Source of the DNA: JBIOJB01 sp044450465
GTDB taxonomy: Bacteria; Chloroflexota; Dormibacteria; Dormibacterales; Dormibacteraceae
NCBI GenBank assembly: GCA_044450465.1
Contig: JBIOJB010000097.1
Location: 1 to 10,889, forward strand
DNA length: 10,889 bases
Direction: 5' to 3'
Made by a program: the position numbers and the translations under genes. The first letter of the stretch is position 1, and each line of letters begins with the position of its first letter. Positions 1 to 7,147 of this stretch are shown piece by piece. The notes under the pieces are model-generated. The model saw only the letters and a program-made list of their open reading frames with translations. It ran no database searches and had not been told where the DNA came from.

Positions 1-2
1 AG

Positions 3-2381
3 ATGGGCGTCGCGCGCTCGGCTGACGAGCGCCAGATCGCCGACGCGGTGTTATCGGTGGTGAGCGACTACCACGGAGCCACCCACACCCTCCTTGCCTA
101 CCACGACGTGGCGGGCAACGTCACCGGGTTCACGGGCGAGCGTGACCAGCCGGCGACCGCGTTCGAGCCCGCGCCCATCGAGCAGGCGCCTCTGTTCCGC
201 GAGCTGCTGGAGCGTCGCACCACTGTGCTCGACGCCGAGCAATGGGATCCTGCGCTGCGTCGGGGGCCGGTTGGCGACTATCTGTTCAGCCGGTCGCCGG
301 ACCACGTCGTCTGGGTCCCGATCACGCAGGACGACCGCGCGGTCGCCGGTCTGGTGGCGATGCGCAACGATGGCGGCCGGTTTCAGCCCACCCACGTCAA
401 GCTCCTGGAAGCGGCCGCGCCCGTCGTTGGGATTGCGCTTCGCACCGTGCGTCTGCACCACGCCAACGAGCTGGCACTGGCGCAGTCTGTGCGCATTCAG
501 GAGCTCGCCGCGCTCGCCGGACATGAGCTGATGAGCGTGGTGGCCAACATCGCCGATCAGGCGAGGACGATGCTCGAGAGCACCGGCACGGTGTGCTGGG
601 CGTTCGACACCGAGGGCAGAATCACGGCCACCAAGTCGAGCGGTGACCAGCCGGCGGAGGGCGTGCTCGCCTGGGCAGGACTCGGCACCGAGGACCGCCG
701 CGCGCCGGCCGGGCCCAGGACCGGCGTCACCAGCGGCCACGCGTGGAGCTTGATTCCTCTCTGGTACGGCGATCGCCTGGTCGGGGCCATCGGAGCGGTC
801 CACGCTTCGGCCCTCGTATCGGAGCCGGGCTCGGCCGCTCGCGACTTCGCCCGCCATGCCGCCGTGGCCATCGAGAACTCGCGACTTGTCGCCGAGACCC
901 GGGGCCGAATCCGAACCCTCGAGGCCGTGGCGGCGTTCGCCGAGCTCACCCCGACGGAACCCGACCGCGCGCGGGTGGAGATGGCGCGGCTGGTGAGCCG
1001 GGCCCTGGCGGGCTCTCGCGGCGAGCTGTGGCTGCTCGAAGGTGGTCAGCTGGTCCGCCGCTCGGAGAACGGCGAATCGACGCCCAGGGTACCCGTCGCC
1101 GACAGCGCGCAGCTGCTCCGGGCGCTGACCGCCCGGAGCGGTGGCAGGCGGCTGCGAGCTCTGCTTGACCTGCTGGGCGCGCCCCCGGACGCATTCGCCA
1201 TCCCCATCCAGGTTGAGGGGCGCCTCACCGGTCTCCTCGTGGCCCGCTCCACTGGAGGCGGAGCCGAGACCAAGCGACTCGGCGGCGTGCTCGCCGGCCA
1301 GGCCGCCGTGCTGCTCGGGCAGCTCGAGCTTGTCGACGCTCTGGACCGGGAGCGGCGAATGATGAACGCGATCCTGAGGCACTCGCCCGTCGGGGTTCTG
1401 CTCGAGGACGGCTCCGGCCGCATCGTCTACGCCAATCCCGAGGTCGAGGCGCTCTACGGCCTGCACGCCTCGGAGATGACCGGCCGCACGGCCGGCGAGA
1501 TCTACTCCGCCGCGGGTGCGAGAAGGGCCGAGGACGTGGAGTCGGACGGCGAGCAGGAGAGCCCGCTCGAGCTGCAGATGCGCAATCCGGAGCGGATCGT
1601 CCACGTCCGCAGGGTGGTCATCCCCGGGCTCGAGGGCGAGCCGCAGGGAATCCTGACGCTGCACGAGGACGTGACGGCCCAGCGGCGTGCGCTCGACGCC
1701 AAGGACCTGATGCTGCGGGCCATCGGGCACGAGGTGAGGAGCCCGGCGGCGGCGATGAAGAACACGCTCGCCGGCATCATGCAGTGGGAGGCCACGATCG
1801 ATCCCAAGGACAGGAGCGCGCTCCTCCTGGAGGCATACGAATCGTCCGACCGGCTGCTCAGCCTCGTGGAAAGCCAGCTGATCATCGCGAAGCTCGAGAC
1901 GCGCCATTTCGAGCCGACGCCCGAGGAGGTCGACCTGTCGTCCGCCCTGAACGGGGTGATGTCGGTGATGCTGCATCGCTACCCGGAAAGATCGGGCGCG
2001 GTGCGGATCAAGCTGCCGGAGGACCTGCCGCTCGCGTTTTGCGAGCCGACCCACCTGGGCCAGGTGCTGACGAACCTGATCGGAAACGCGCTTGAGTACA
2101 CGCCGAAATCCGTCGTCGTCGAGGCGGAGCAGGCCCAGCCCGGCTGGCTCGAGATCACCGTGACCGACCAGGGCCGCGGTCTTCCAGCGGCGAGCCTCGG
2201 ATCGCTTTTCGAGAAGACGGGTCCGGCGGGCCGGAACCGCTCCCAGGGCGGGCTCGGCCTCGGCCTCTACCTCTGCCACCTGGTCGTCGAGCGTTCCTTT
2301 GGCGGGCGGATCTGGGTCGCGTCGAGCGATCGCCGGGGCACGACGTTCAAGTTCACCGTTCCGTCGGCAGCGCGCGACTGA
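3..2381 (+). CDS. Multi-GAF/PAS sensor histidine kinase (possibly 5'-partial)
   Basis: This encodes a cytoplasmic sensor kinase that would autophosphorylate on His and pass phosphate to a response regulator not present in the window. By pattern, GAF-like regions lie at about residues 15-150, 195-298 and 302-445. A PAS domain follows at about 452-560 (ILRHSPVGVLLEDGSGRIVYANPE). The HisKA helix has the H-box IGHEVRSP with phospho-acceptor H576. The HATPase domain has an N-box NLIGNALEYTP (N691, N695), a G1 box DQGRGLP (722-728) and a G2 box GGLGLGLYLC (749-758), so it looks catalytically complete. No transmembrane segment or signal peptide is visible, so the signal is probably intracellular. 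The ATG is only 2 bases from the window edge, so the true start may lie upstream. The ligands of the GAF and PAS domains cannot be told. The next gene is a degenerate kinase-like protein 38 bases downstream. Confidence 0.9.
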   Translation: MGVARSADERQIADAVLSVVSDYHGATHTLLAYHDVAGNVTGFTGERDQPATAFEPAPIEQAPLFRELLERRTTVLDAEQWDPALRRGPVGDYLFSRSPDHVVWVPITQDDRAVAGLVAMRNDGGRFQPTHVKLLEAAAPVVGIALRTVRLHHANELALAQSVRIQELAALAGHELMSVVANIADQARTMLESTGTVCWAFDTEGRITATKSSGDQPAEGVLAWAGLGTEDRRAPAGPRTGVTSGHAWSLIPLWYGDRLVGAIGAVHASALVSEPGSAARDFARHAAVAIENSRLVAETRGRIRTLEAVAAFAELTPTEPDRARVEMARLVSRALAGSRGELWLLEGGQLVRRSENGESTPRVPVADSAQLLRALTARSGGRRLRALLDLLGAPPDAFAIPIQVEGRLTGLLVARSTGGGAETKRLGGVLAGQAAVLLGQLELVDALDRERRMMNAILRHSPVGVLLEDGSGRIVYANPEVEALYGLHASEMTGRTAGEIYSAAGARRAEDVESDGEQESPLELQMRNPERIVHVRRVVIPGLEGEPQGILTLHEDVTAQRRALDAKDLMLRAIGHEVRSPAAAMKNTLAGIMQWEATIDPKDRSALLLEAYESSDRLLSLVESQLIIAKLETRHFEPTPEEVDLSSALNGVMSVMLHRYPERSGAVRIKLPEDLPLAFCEPTHLGQVLTNLIGNALEYTPKSVVVEAEQAQPGWLEITVTDQGRGLPAASLGSLFEKTGPAGRNRSQGGLGLGLYLCHLVVERSFGGRIWVASSDRRGTTFKFTVPSAARD

Positions 2382-2384
2382 CCC

Positions 2385-2404
2385 GTCGAACCGCCTGGTT
2401 CGAC
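2385..2404. promoter_or_regulatory. Perfect 8-bp inverted repeat between kinase and kinase-like gene
   Basis: GTCGAACC (2385-2392) and GGTTCGAC (2397-2404) are exact reverse complements around a 4-base loop GCCT. The element starts 3 bases after the kinase stop and ends 15 bases before the next start. No T-run follows, so it is a poor intrinsic terminator. It could be an RNA hairpin that attenuates transcription or sets mRNA ends, or an operator palindrome. The repeat is seen directly; its role is inference. Confidence 0.55.
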
Positions 2405-2415
2405 TAGGTTAAGGA
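2405..2415 (+). promoter_or_regulatory. Start-site signals for the kinase-like gene (TAGGTT box, AAGGA)
   Basis: AAGGA at 2411-2415 lies 4 bases before the ATG at 2420 and is the best Shine-Dalgarno-like site in this part of the window, though a little close. TAGGTT at 2405-2410 fits a TAnnnT -10 box 9 bases before the ATG, so a local promoter is also possible. No convincing -35 hexamer is visible. Confidence 0.35.
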
Positions 2416-2419
2416 TCGG

Positions 2420-3160
2420 ATGGCCCCGGAAACGCTGATGTGGGTGAGGGTGGGAGGAGGCCTGGAATCGGTGCCCGGCCACGAACGCCACGGCCCCGCG
2501 GACGTCGACTGGCCGCCGCCCGGCGGGCCGTGGGAGCCATTGACCCTGCATGGGCAGTTGGTCGGCTGGGCCGACCGCGGCGGGACCAGCGCCGCCCGCC
2601 GCTGCGTCGAGCTCGGCCAGCAGATCGCCCACGAGCATCGCGACCATCTGCTGGGCAGGCTGGGGCACAAGCTGCGCTCGTCGGTGCTGGCGCTTCAGGA
2701 GTCTGCCAGGCAGGCCGCGTTCGGCAGGGCCGAGCTGCTCGAGGGACTCTACGAACAGGCGCAGGAGGTGGCCCACCGGGCGGCAGCCCTCGAAATCGCC
2801 GCGATGGAGCCGAAGGACGGTGTGCGGCGGGTCGTGCTGGGCGCCGTGATGAACCTCGCCCTGTCGGGGGCGACGCTCGACCTGCCTCCGGACGCCGTGG
2901 TGCTCGGCGCCGAGCCGGTGTTGGTCGAGGCGTTCACCCGTGCGCGCGACTGGTTGGGAGACCCGCTGAGCGTGAGCGCGCGGCCAGTCGGCGGGTGGTG
3001 GAAGATTCACGTGGAATCGAGCGGGGAGCGGATACCTCTGGCCGTGCCCGAGATGGGCGAGCCGCTGCTGCGACTGATCGTCGACACTCAGCTGCGCGGC
3101 TGGCTAGACACGCGCGGCGGCGCCGCCGACATCTACCTGCCCGCCTACCCCGCTCGTTAG
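2420..3160 (+). CDS. Degenerate histidine-kinase-like protein, possible phosphotransferase
   Basis: This 246-residue protein is not a family I can name with confidence. Residues 78-100 (LGRLGHKLRSSVLALQES region) read like a HisKA H-box, with H83 in the phospho-acceptor position. The stretch before it (about 40-75, HGQLVGWADRGG then a helix) resembles the tail of a GAF domain. The C-terminal half follows the order of a HATPase domain: GAEPVLVEAFTRARDWLG where the N-box should be, GGWWKIHVESSGERIP where the G1 box should be, and RGGAADIYLPAYP like the last kinase strand. The N-box Asn and the DxGxG Asp are missing, so ATP binding is unlikely. That pattern (acceptor His kept, ATPase lost) is known from Spo0B and ChpT. 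By inference it may relay phosphate from the adjacent kinase, or simply be a decayed kinase. It sits in the same orientation as the kinase, and the next gene starts 1 base after its stop. Confidence 0.6.
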   Translation: MAPETLMWVRVGGGLESVPGHERHGPADVDWPPPGGPWEPLTLHGQLVGWADRGGTSAARRCVELGQQIAHEHRDHLLGRLGHKLRSSVLALQESARQAAFGRAELLEGLYEQAQEVAHRAAALEIAAMEPKDGVRRVVLGAVMNLALSGATLDLPPDAVVLGAEPVLVEAFTRARDWLGDPLSVSARPVGGWWKIHVESSGERIPLAVPEMGEPLLRLIVDTQLRGWLDTRGGAADIYLPAYPAR

Positions 3161-3161
3161 C

Positions 3162-3929
3162 GTGCCCACGGTCCAGAGGGTCGTCGCGCCCAACCCCGGT
3201 CCGTACACCGGGCCTGGGACCAACACGTGGATCATCGATGCCGGCCCGGTCGCCGCCGTGATCGACCCCGGACCGGACGACGACACTCATCTCGCCGCCA
3301 TCAACGAGAGGCTGGCTGGCGCCACCATCGGGGTCGTCCTGGTGACCCACGCGCATCCCGATCACCTGCCGCTCGCCGAACGCTGCGCGCGGCCGCACCA
3401 CGCCGCGATCCGGCGCTACCCCGAGCTTGGCGACGGCGACCAGGTGATGGTCGGAAACCTCAAGATCACGGCCCTCCATACGCCCGGCCACAGCGCTGAC
3501 CATCTGTGCTTTCTCCTCCCCGGTGACGGTGCTGTCTTCACAGGCGATCTCATCCTCGGGCGCGGGAGCTCGATGGTCACCTACCCGGAGGGAGACGTGG
3601 CCGCCTACCTGCGCTCACTCGACCGCCTTGCAGATTTGAAGCCGCGCCTGCTTTTTCCCGGACACTGGGATCCGATCTCAGATGCGATGGCGAAGATAGA
3701 GGAGTATCGCTGTCACCGACTCGAGCGCGAGGCCCAGGTGCTGGCCGAGGTCAGGAGCGCCGCGGGGACGGCCCCCGAGCTCACGAGGCGCGTGTACGGA
3801 CAGCTCGACGAAAAGCTGATGGCTGCTGCAGAGATGACTCTTCTGGCGCATCTTCGCAAACTGGTCGACGACGGCCTGGTGCGGTCCGAGCGACTTGATG
3901 GCGAGGATGTCTATGGAACCCTGGCGTAA
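3162..3929 (+). CDS. Metallo-beta-lactamase-fold hydrolase (LACTB2/glyoxalase II-like)
   Basis: This is a 255-residue di-metal hydrolase. It has the metal ligands THAHPDH (H63, H65, D67, H68), H110 in HTPGHSADH, D129 in TGDLILG and H168 in FPGHWDP. A C-terminal helical, winged-helix-like segment (about 205-255, ending KLVDDGLVRSERLDGEDVY) is typical of the LACTB2-like branch. Members of this branch act as thioesterases, glyoxalase-type hydrolases or nucleases, and the substrate here cannot be told. The start is GTG, 1 base after the preceding TAG and with no Shine-Dalgarno site, so it is probably translated by coupling. No signal peptide is visible, so the protein is cytoplasmic. The 3' end runs up to the rlmN promoter region. 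Confidence 0.88.
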   Translation: MPTVQRVVAPNPGPYTGPGTNTWIIDAGPVAAVIDPGPDDDTHLAAINERLAGATIGVVLVTHAHPDHLPLAERCARPHHAAIRRYPELGDGDQVMVGNLKITALHTPGHSADHLCFLLPGDGAVFTGDLILGRGSSMVTYPEGDVAAYLRSLDRLADLKPRLLFPGHWDPISDAMAKIEEYRCHRLEREAQVLAEVRSAAGTAPELTRRVYGQLDEKLMAAAEMTLLAHLRKLVDDGLVRSERLDGEDVYGTLA

Positions 3930-3968
3930 CAGCGACCTACCGCAGGGCGGTCCGTTTCCTGTGCCCGC

Positions 3969-3974
3969 TACAGT
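3969..3974 (+). promoter_or_regulatory. Candidate -10 box for a leaderless rlmN transcript
   Basis: TACAGT lies 7 bases before the GTG at 3982, the spacing expected when transcription starts on the start codon. Codons between the upstream ATG 3913 and this GTG have low third-position GC (about 12 of 22), unlike the genes around them, which fits promoter DNA rather than coding sequence. No good -35 is visible. Confidence 0.35.
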
Positions 3975-3981
3975 CCACGAT

Positions 3982-5049
3982 GTGAACGATTCCCGGCCCG
4001 CGATCCTCTCGCTTCCGGCGACGGCGCTCGAGGAATGGCTCCGCGCCAACGGAGCCCCGGCCTTCCGGCGCCGGCAGATCGCGAGCTGGCTCGGGCGGGG
4101 TGAGACGTCGTTCGCGGCCATGCGGGACGTTCCCCATGGCCTTCGGGCCGCGCTCGAGCGCGATTTTCGGGCGAGCTCGCTGCGCCCGGTGGCCGTGTCG
4201 AACACCGACCACGGCCTGACCACCAAGACGCTTTTTGAGCTGGACGGTGGACATTCGGTCGAAGCCGTGGTCATGCGCTACGCCGCGCGCTCGACGCTCT
4301 GCATCTCCTCGCAGGCCGGCTGCCCGATCGGGTGCCCGTTCTGCGCGACTGGCAAGTTTCCGTTCGGTCGCAGCCTCAAGGCGCACGAGATCGTCGAACA
4401 GGCTCTGGATGCCGCCAGGCTGCTGGCCGGCGAAAGCAGGCGCCTTTCCCACGTCGTTTTCATGGGCATGGGAGAGCCGATGGCGAACTACAAGGCGGTG
4501 ATCGACTCGGTCCGGTTGCTCATGGACCCAGAGCTTCTCGGCATCAGCGCTCGCCGCATCGTCGTTTCGACAAGCGGGCTCATCCCGCGCATCGCGCAGC
4601 TCGGTGCGGAGCGGCTGCCGGTGACGCTGGCCATCTCGCTTCACGCGGCTCGCGATGATCTGCGCGACGTGCTCGTACCAATCAACAGAAAGTACCCGGT
4701 GACGGAGCTCGTGCAGGCGGCCGAGGGTTACGCCAAGACCACCGGACGCCGCGTCAGCTACGAGTGGGTGCTGCTCGCCGGGGTCAACGACACCGAGCGC
4801 GATGCCAGAGAGCTCGGCGCACTGCTCAAGCGGAAGCTGGCGCACGTCAACCTGATCCCCTTCAACCCGGTCGAGGACACGCCGTACCGAGCTCCCGACC
4901 GCGCCGCGATCAGAGCTTTCAAGGAGCTGGTGGAAGCCCAGGGCTTGAACGTGACGCTTCGCGACACGCGTGGGCGCGAGGCCGACGCCGCTTGCGGCCA
5001 GCTTCACGAACGGGTGATGCGGGCCAGGCAGCCGGCGGGAGTGGACTGA
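3982..5049 (+). CDS. rlmN: Dual-specificity 23S rRNA A2503 / tRNA A37 C2-methyltransferase
   Basis: RlmN is a radical-SAM enzyme that methylates C2 of A2503 in 23S rRNA and of A37 in some tRNAs, using a methyl group carried on a cysteine. From the GTG start it has 355 residues. The iron-sulfur motif CPIGCPFC gives C114, C118 and C121. C107 in TLCISSQ and C338 in EADAACGQL match the E. coli pair C118 and C355, the second of which is the methyl-carrying residue. FMGMGEPMANY and HVNLIPFNPV are also family signatures. RlmN fits better than Cfr, because the N-terminal helical domain (LEEWLRANGAPAFRRRQI) and local sequence are of the housekeeping type. The start is uncertain: ATG 3913 has GAGG 6 bases upstream and would give 378 residues with a 17-base overlap of the hydrolase gene. 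I prefer GTG 3982 for its TACAGT box and the drop in coding signal upstream. Confidence 0.95.
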   Translation: MNDSRPAILSLPATALEEWLRANGAPAFRRRQIASWLGRGETSFAAMRDVPHGLRAALERDFRASSLRPVAVSNTDHGLTTKTLFELDGGHSVEAVVMRYAARSTLCISSQAGCPIGCPFCATGKFPFGRSLKAHEIVEQALDAARLLAGESRRLSHVVFMGMGEPMANYKAVIDSVRLLMDPELLGISARRIVVSTSGLIPRIAQLGAERLPVTLAISLHAARDDLRDVLVPINRKYPVTELVQAAEGYAKTTGRRVSYEWVLLAGVNDTERDARELGALLKRKLAHVNLIPFNPVEDTPYRAPDRAAIRAFKELVEAQGLNVTLRDTRGREADAACGQLHERVMRARQPAGVD

Positions 5050-5053
5050 GACG
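5037..5053 (+). promoter_or_regulatory. Shine-Dalgarno-like site and ACG start of the DUF72 gene
   Basis: GGGAG at 5037-5041 lies 9 bases before ACG 5051. The DUF72 frame is open from 5018 to this point and holds no ATG, GTG, TTG or CTG, while an in-frame stop TGA sits at 5015-5017. The ACG falls exactly where DUF72 proteins have their initiator Met. Confidence 0.45.
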
Positions 5054-5740
5054 CTTTACGCGGGGACGTCCGGCTTCAGCTACGACAGCTGGAAGGGGCG
5101 CTTCTATCCGGCGGGGCTTGCCGGCGCGAAGATGCTGTCCTTCTATGCACAGCGGCTGAACGGCGTCGAGTTGAACGGCAGCTTCTACCGGATGCCGCCC
5201 GCGACCACATTGGAGAAGTGGGAGGCGGGAACTCCGCAGGGATTCCGTTTCTGCATGAAGGCCAATCGAGGCCTCACCTATTCGGCCGAAGGTTTCGACC
5301 GGGCGGGACTGGCGCAGATCCTGGGGGAGCGCCTCTCGGCTCTTGGCGAGCGCCTTGGACCTGTGCTCATCCAGTTTCCTCCGGTGCGTCAGCTGAACCC
5401 GGCTCTTCTGAATTCTCTGCTCGACGCTTTGGCCAGGCCTGCTGCAGTGGAATTCCGCCACGATTCGTGGTTTTGCGATGAGACGTACCGGGTGCTCAGC
5501 TCCCACCGAGCCGCCCTGGTCGTGACCGACGAGGAGAAATGGCCGAGGGCGCCGCGCGTCGACCTGGGGCCGACCGCGTACTACCGGCTGCGGCGCAAGT
5601 ACAGCGCGGCGTCATTGAAACCCTGGGTCGCGGAGGTCAAATCAGCGCTCGCCGCCCACGTCGATGTTCACGTCTACTTCAAGCACGAGCCTGAGGCGCC
5701 ATCCCTGGCGCGCCGAATGGTGAAGGCGGCGGCCGGCTAG
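5051..5740 (+). CDS. DUF72 (YecE-like) family protein
   Basis: DUF72 proteins form a TIM-barrel family of unknown biochemical function, common in bacteria and archaea and usually about 230-260 residues. Counted from ACG 5051 this one has 229 residues. Family signatures run in order: LYAGTSGFSYDSWKG (2-16), FYP (18-20), VELNGSFYRMP (39-49), GPVLIQFPP, AVEFRHDSW, the late strand AYYRLRRKYS and HVYFKHEPEAPSLA. The first ATG in frame (5132) would remove 27 residues, including the conserved GTSGFSY strand, so it is unlikely to be the true start. The gene begins 1 base after the rlmN stop and is probably co-transcribed with rlmN. The TAG stop shares the CTAG with the stop of gltX on the other strand. 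Either ACG is used for initiation or one base differs from the true sequence. Confidence 0.88.
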   Translation, partial: TLYAGTSGFSYDSWKGRFYPAGLAGAKMLSFYAQRLNGVELNGSFYRMPPATTLEKWEAGTPQGFRFCMKANRGLTYSAEGFDRAGLAQILGERLSALGERLGPVLIQFPPVRQLNPALLNSLLDALARPAAVEFRHDSWFCDETYRVLSSHRAALVVTDEEKWPRAPRVDLGPTAYYRLRRKYSAASLKPWVAEVKSALAAHVDVHVYFKHEPEAPSLARRMVKAAAG

Positions 5741-7134
5741 ATCTCTCCCGACGCCCGGCGCAGACGTGCCATCGCAACATCCTTTGGCAGCAGCGCCAAC
5801 GTGTAGTCGATTGGCGGCGAGATCTTCTTTCCGGTTACCGCAAGCCTGATCGGCATGAAGGTTTTGTTCGGGCCAAGGCCGGAGCGCTCGACCTCGCGCA
5901 TCAGGATCTCGTGGATCGATTCGGGCGTCCACGCTGCGCCCTCGAGCACGAGCGAGGCTGCACGCACGCGGTCTCTGGCATCAGGTTCGAGAGCAGGTGT
6001 CGCCGGGTCGTTCCAGAGATATTCGAGAAGCTCGGCTGCCGCCGCCAGTTTCGGCAGGCGCGTCTTCAGGGCCGGCACCGCCTGCCTGATGGTCGCCGGG
6101 TCGAGCTTTGGAAGATAGGGTCCGAGCCGCTGCGCAAGGTCCTCGTCGTCAAGAGCTCGAATGTATTCACCATTGATCCAGTTCAGCTTCTCCCAGTCGA
6201 AGCGAGCGCCGGCGTGCTGCACGCGGTCGAAGCTGAAGGTGCGTACGAGCTCGTCGAATGAAAAGATCTCCTGCGCCGTGCCTGGGTTCCACCCGAGAAG
6301 GGCCAGGTAGTTGACGAGCGCCTCGGGCAGGTAGCCCTGCTCGCGGTAGAGCATCAGGTTCATCTCGGGGTGCTTGCGCTTCGACATCTTGGTGCCGTCC
6401 TTGGCGAGGATCAGCGGCATGTGCGCGAATGCGACTGGTCTGTCGTAGCCCAACGCATCGACGAGGAGGAGCTGATACGGCGTGTTGGACAGGTGCTCCT
6501 CGCCGCGGATCACGTGGGTGATCTTCATCACCGCGTCGTCGACGGGGCTCGCGAACTGGTAGATCGGATACCCATCCGATTTCACGATGATGAAATCTCC
6601 CATCAGGTCCGCGTCGAATCTCATCTCACCGCGGATCAGGTCGGTGAACTTCACCTCGCCACCCGGAATCTTGAACCGCACGGTGAAATCGGTCCGGCCC
6701 GGCGGCGGGTTGGTCAAGCATCGCCGCGAATACTTATAGGCGCGCTTTTCGGCCTGAGCCTGCTTGCGTTCGGCGTCGAGCTCCTCCGGCGTGCAGAAGC
6801 ACCGGTACGCCTTCCCCTCGGCGATCAGCCTGGCGGCCTCCTGCTTGTAGAGGTCGAGCCGCTCCGACTGCCGGTAGGGGGCGTCGGGCCCGCCCTTGTC
6901 TGGGCCCTCGTCCCACTCGAGGCCAAGCCAGCCTAGGCCTTCGTAGATGACCAGCTCGTACTCCGGGCGGTTGCGTTCCTGGTCCGTGTCGTCCACTCGC
7001 AGGACGAACGTGCCTCCGTGGGCCCTCGCAAAGAGCAGGTTATAGAGAGCGGTGCTGGCGGTGCCCAGGTGAGCGAAGCCGGTGGGGCTGGGCGCGATTC
7101 TCACGCGCACCCTGGAGTCGTCAGGCACCGCCAT
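5737..7134 (-). CDS. gltX: Glutamyl-tRNA synthetase
   Basis: This class I aminoacyl-tRNA synthetase charges tRNA-Glu with glutamate in the cytoplasm. The full 465-residue length is typical. APSPTGFAHLG (14-24) is the HIGH-type motif and KMSKRKH (249-255) is the KMSKS motif. C112, C114 and C139, with a Tyr-rich link (YKYSRRC), match the zinc-binding insert found in many bacterial GluRS. The C-terminal anticodon-binding part ends with FMPIRLAVTGKKISPPI and LALLPKDVAMARLRRA. The HIGH and KMSKS signatures are in place and the reading frame is intact, so it should be functional. Whether it also misacylates tRNA-Gln (non-discriminating type) cannot be judged here. The ATG at 7134 touches the TATGCTA promoter candidate; if the message is leaderless, the in-frame GTG at 7128 (codon 3) would be the start. 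It is convergent with the DUF72 gene and divergent from the S51-like gene. Confidence 0.97.
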   Translation of the reverse strand: MAVPDDSRVRVRIAPSPTGFAHLGTASTALYNLLFARAHGGTFVLRVDDTDQERNRPEYELVIYEGLGWLGLEWDEGPDKGGPDAPYRQSERLDLYKQEAARLIAEGKAYRCFCTPEELDAERKQAQAEKRAYKYSRRCLTNPPPGRTDFTVRFKIPGGEVKFTDLIRGEMRFDADLMGDFIIVKSDGYPIYQFASPVDDAVMKITHVIRGEEHLSNTPYQLLLVDALGYDRPVAFAHMPLILAKDGTKMSKRKHPEMNLMLYREQGYLPEALVNYLALLGWNPGTAQEIFSFDELVRTFSFDRVQHAGARFDWEKLNWINGEYIRALDDEDLAQRLGPYLPKLDPATIRQAVPALKTRLPKLAAAAELLEYLWNDPATPALEPDARDRVRAASLVLEGAAWTPESIHEILMREVERSGLGPNKTFMPIRLAVTGKKISPPIDYTLALLPKDVAMARLRRASGEI

Positions 7135-7140
7135 ATGCTA
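7134..7140. promoter_or_regulatory. Candidate symmetric bidirectional -10 element TATGCTA
   Basis: Read forward, TATGCT (7134-7139) lies 8 bases before GTG 7148 of the S51-like gene. Read on the minus strand, TAGCAT (7140-7135) lies 6 bases before GTG 7128, the third codon of gltX. TAnnnTA symmetry of this kind is known to drive divergent transcription in bacteria. No convincing -35 was found on either side, so this remains a candidate. Confidence 0.4.
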
Positions 7141-7147
7141 CGGGGCG

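Noticed and set aside
51..2279. Very long open frame on the minus strand opposite the histidine kinase
   Set aside because: Its translation is Arg/Gly/Ala/His-rich with no domain pattern, while the plus strand has a complete kinase. In high-GC genes the opposite strand often stays open by codon bias.
2440..3261. Alternative plus-strand frame over the kinase-like gene
   Set aside because: Very Arg/Ala/Gly-rich, with no fold signature. The 2420 frame has kinase-like order, a Shine-Dalgarno-like site and a stop next to the following gene's start.
5132..5134. ATG 5132 as start of the DUF72 gene
   Set aside because: It would cut off the conserved GTSGFSY strand and the FYP motif that are encoded in frame just upstream.
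6370..6936. Plus-strand open frame inside gltX
   Set aside because: The minus strand carries an intact, full-length GluRS with all motifs; the plus-strand frame shows no recognisable domain.
7082..7147. Upstream start for the S51-like gene inside gltX
   Set aside because: The extra residues lie antisense to the gltX start and do not resemble the family; the first strand of the fold begins at GTG 7148.
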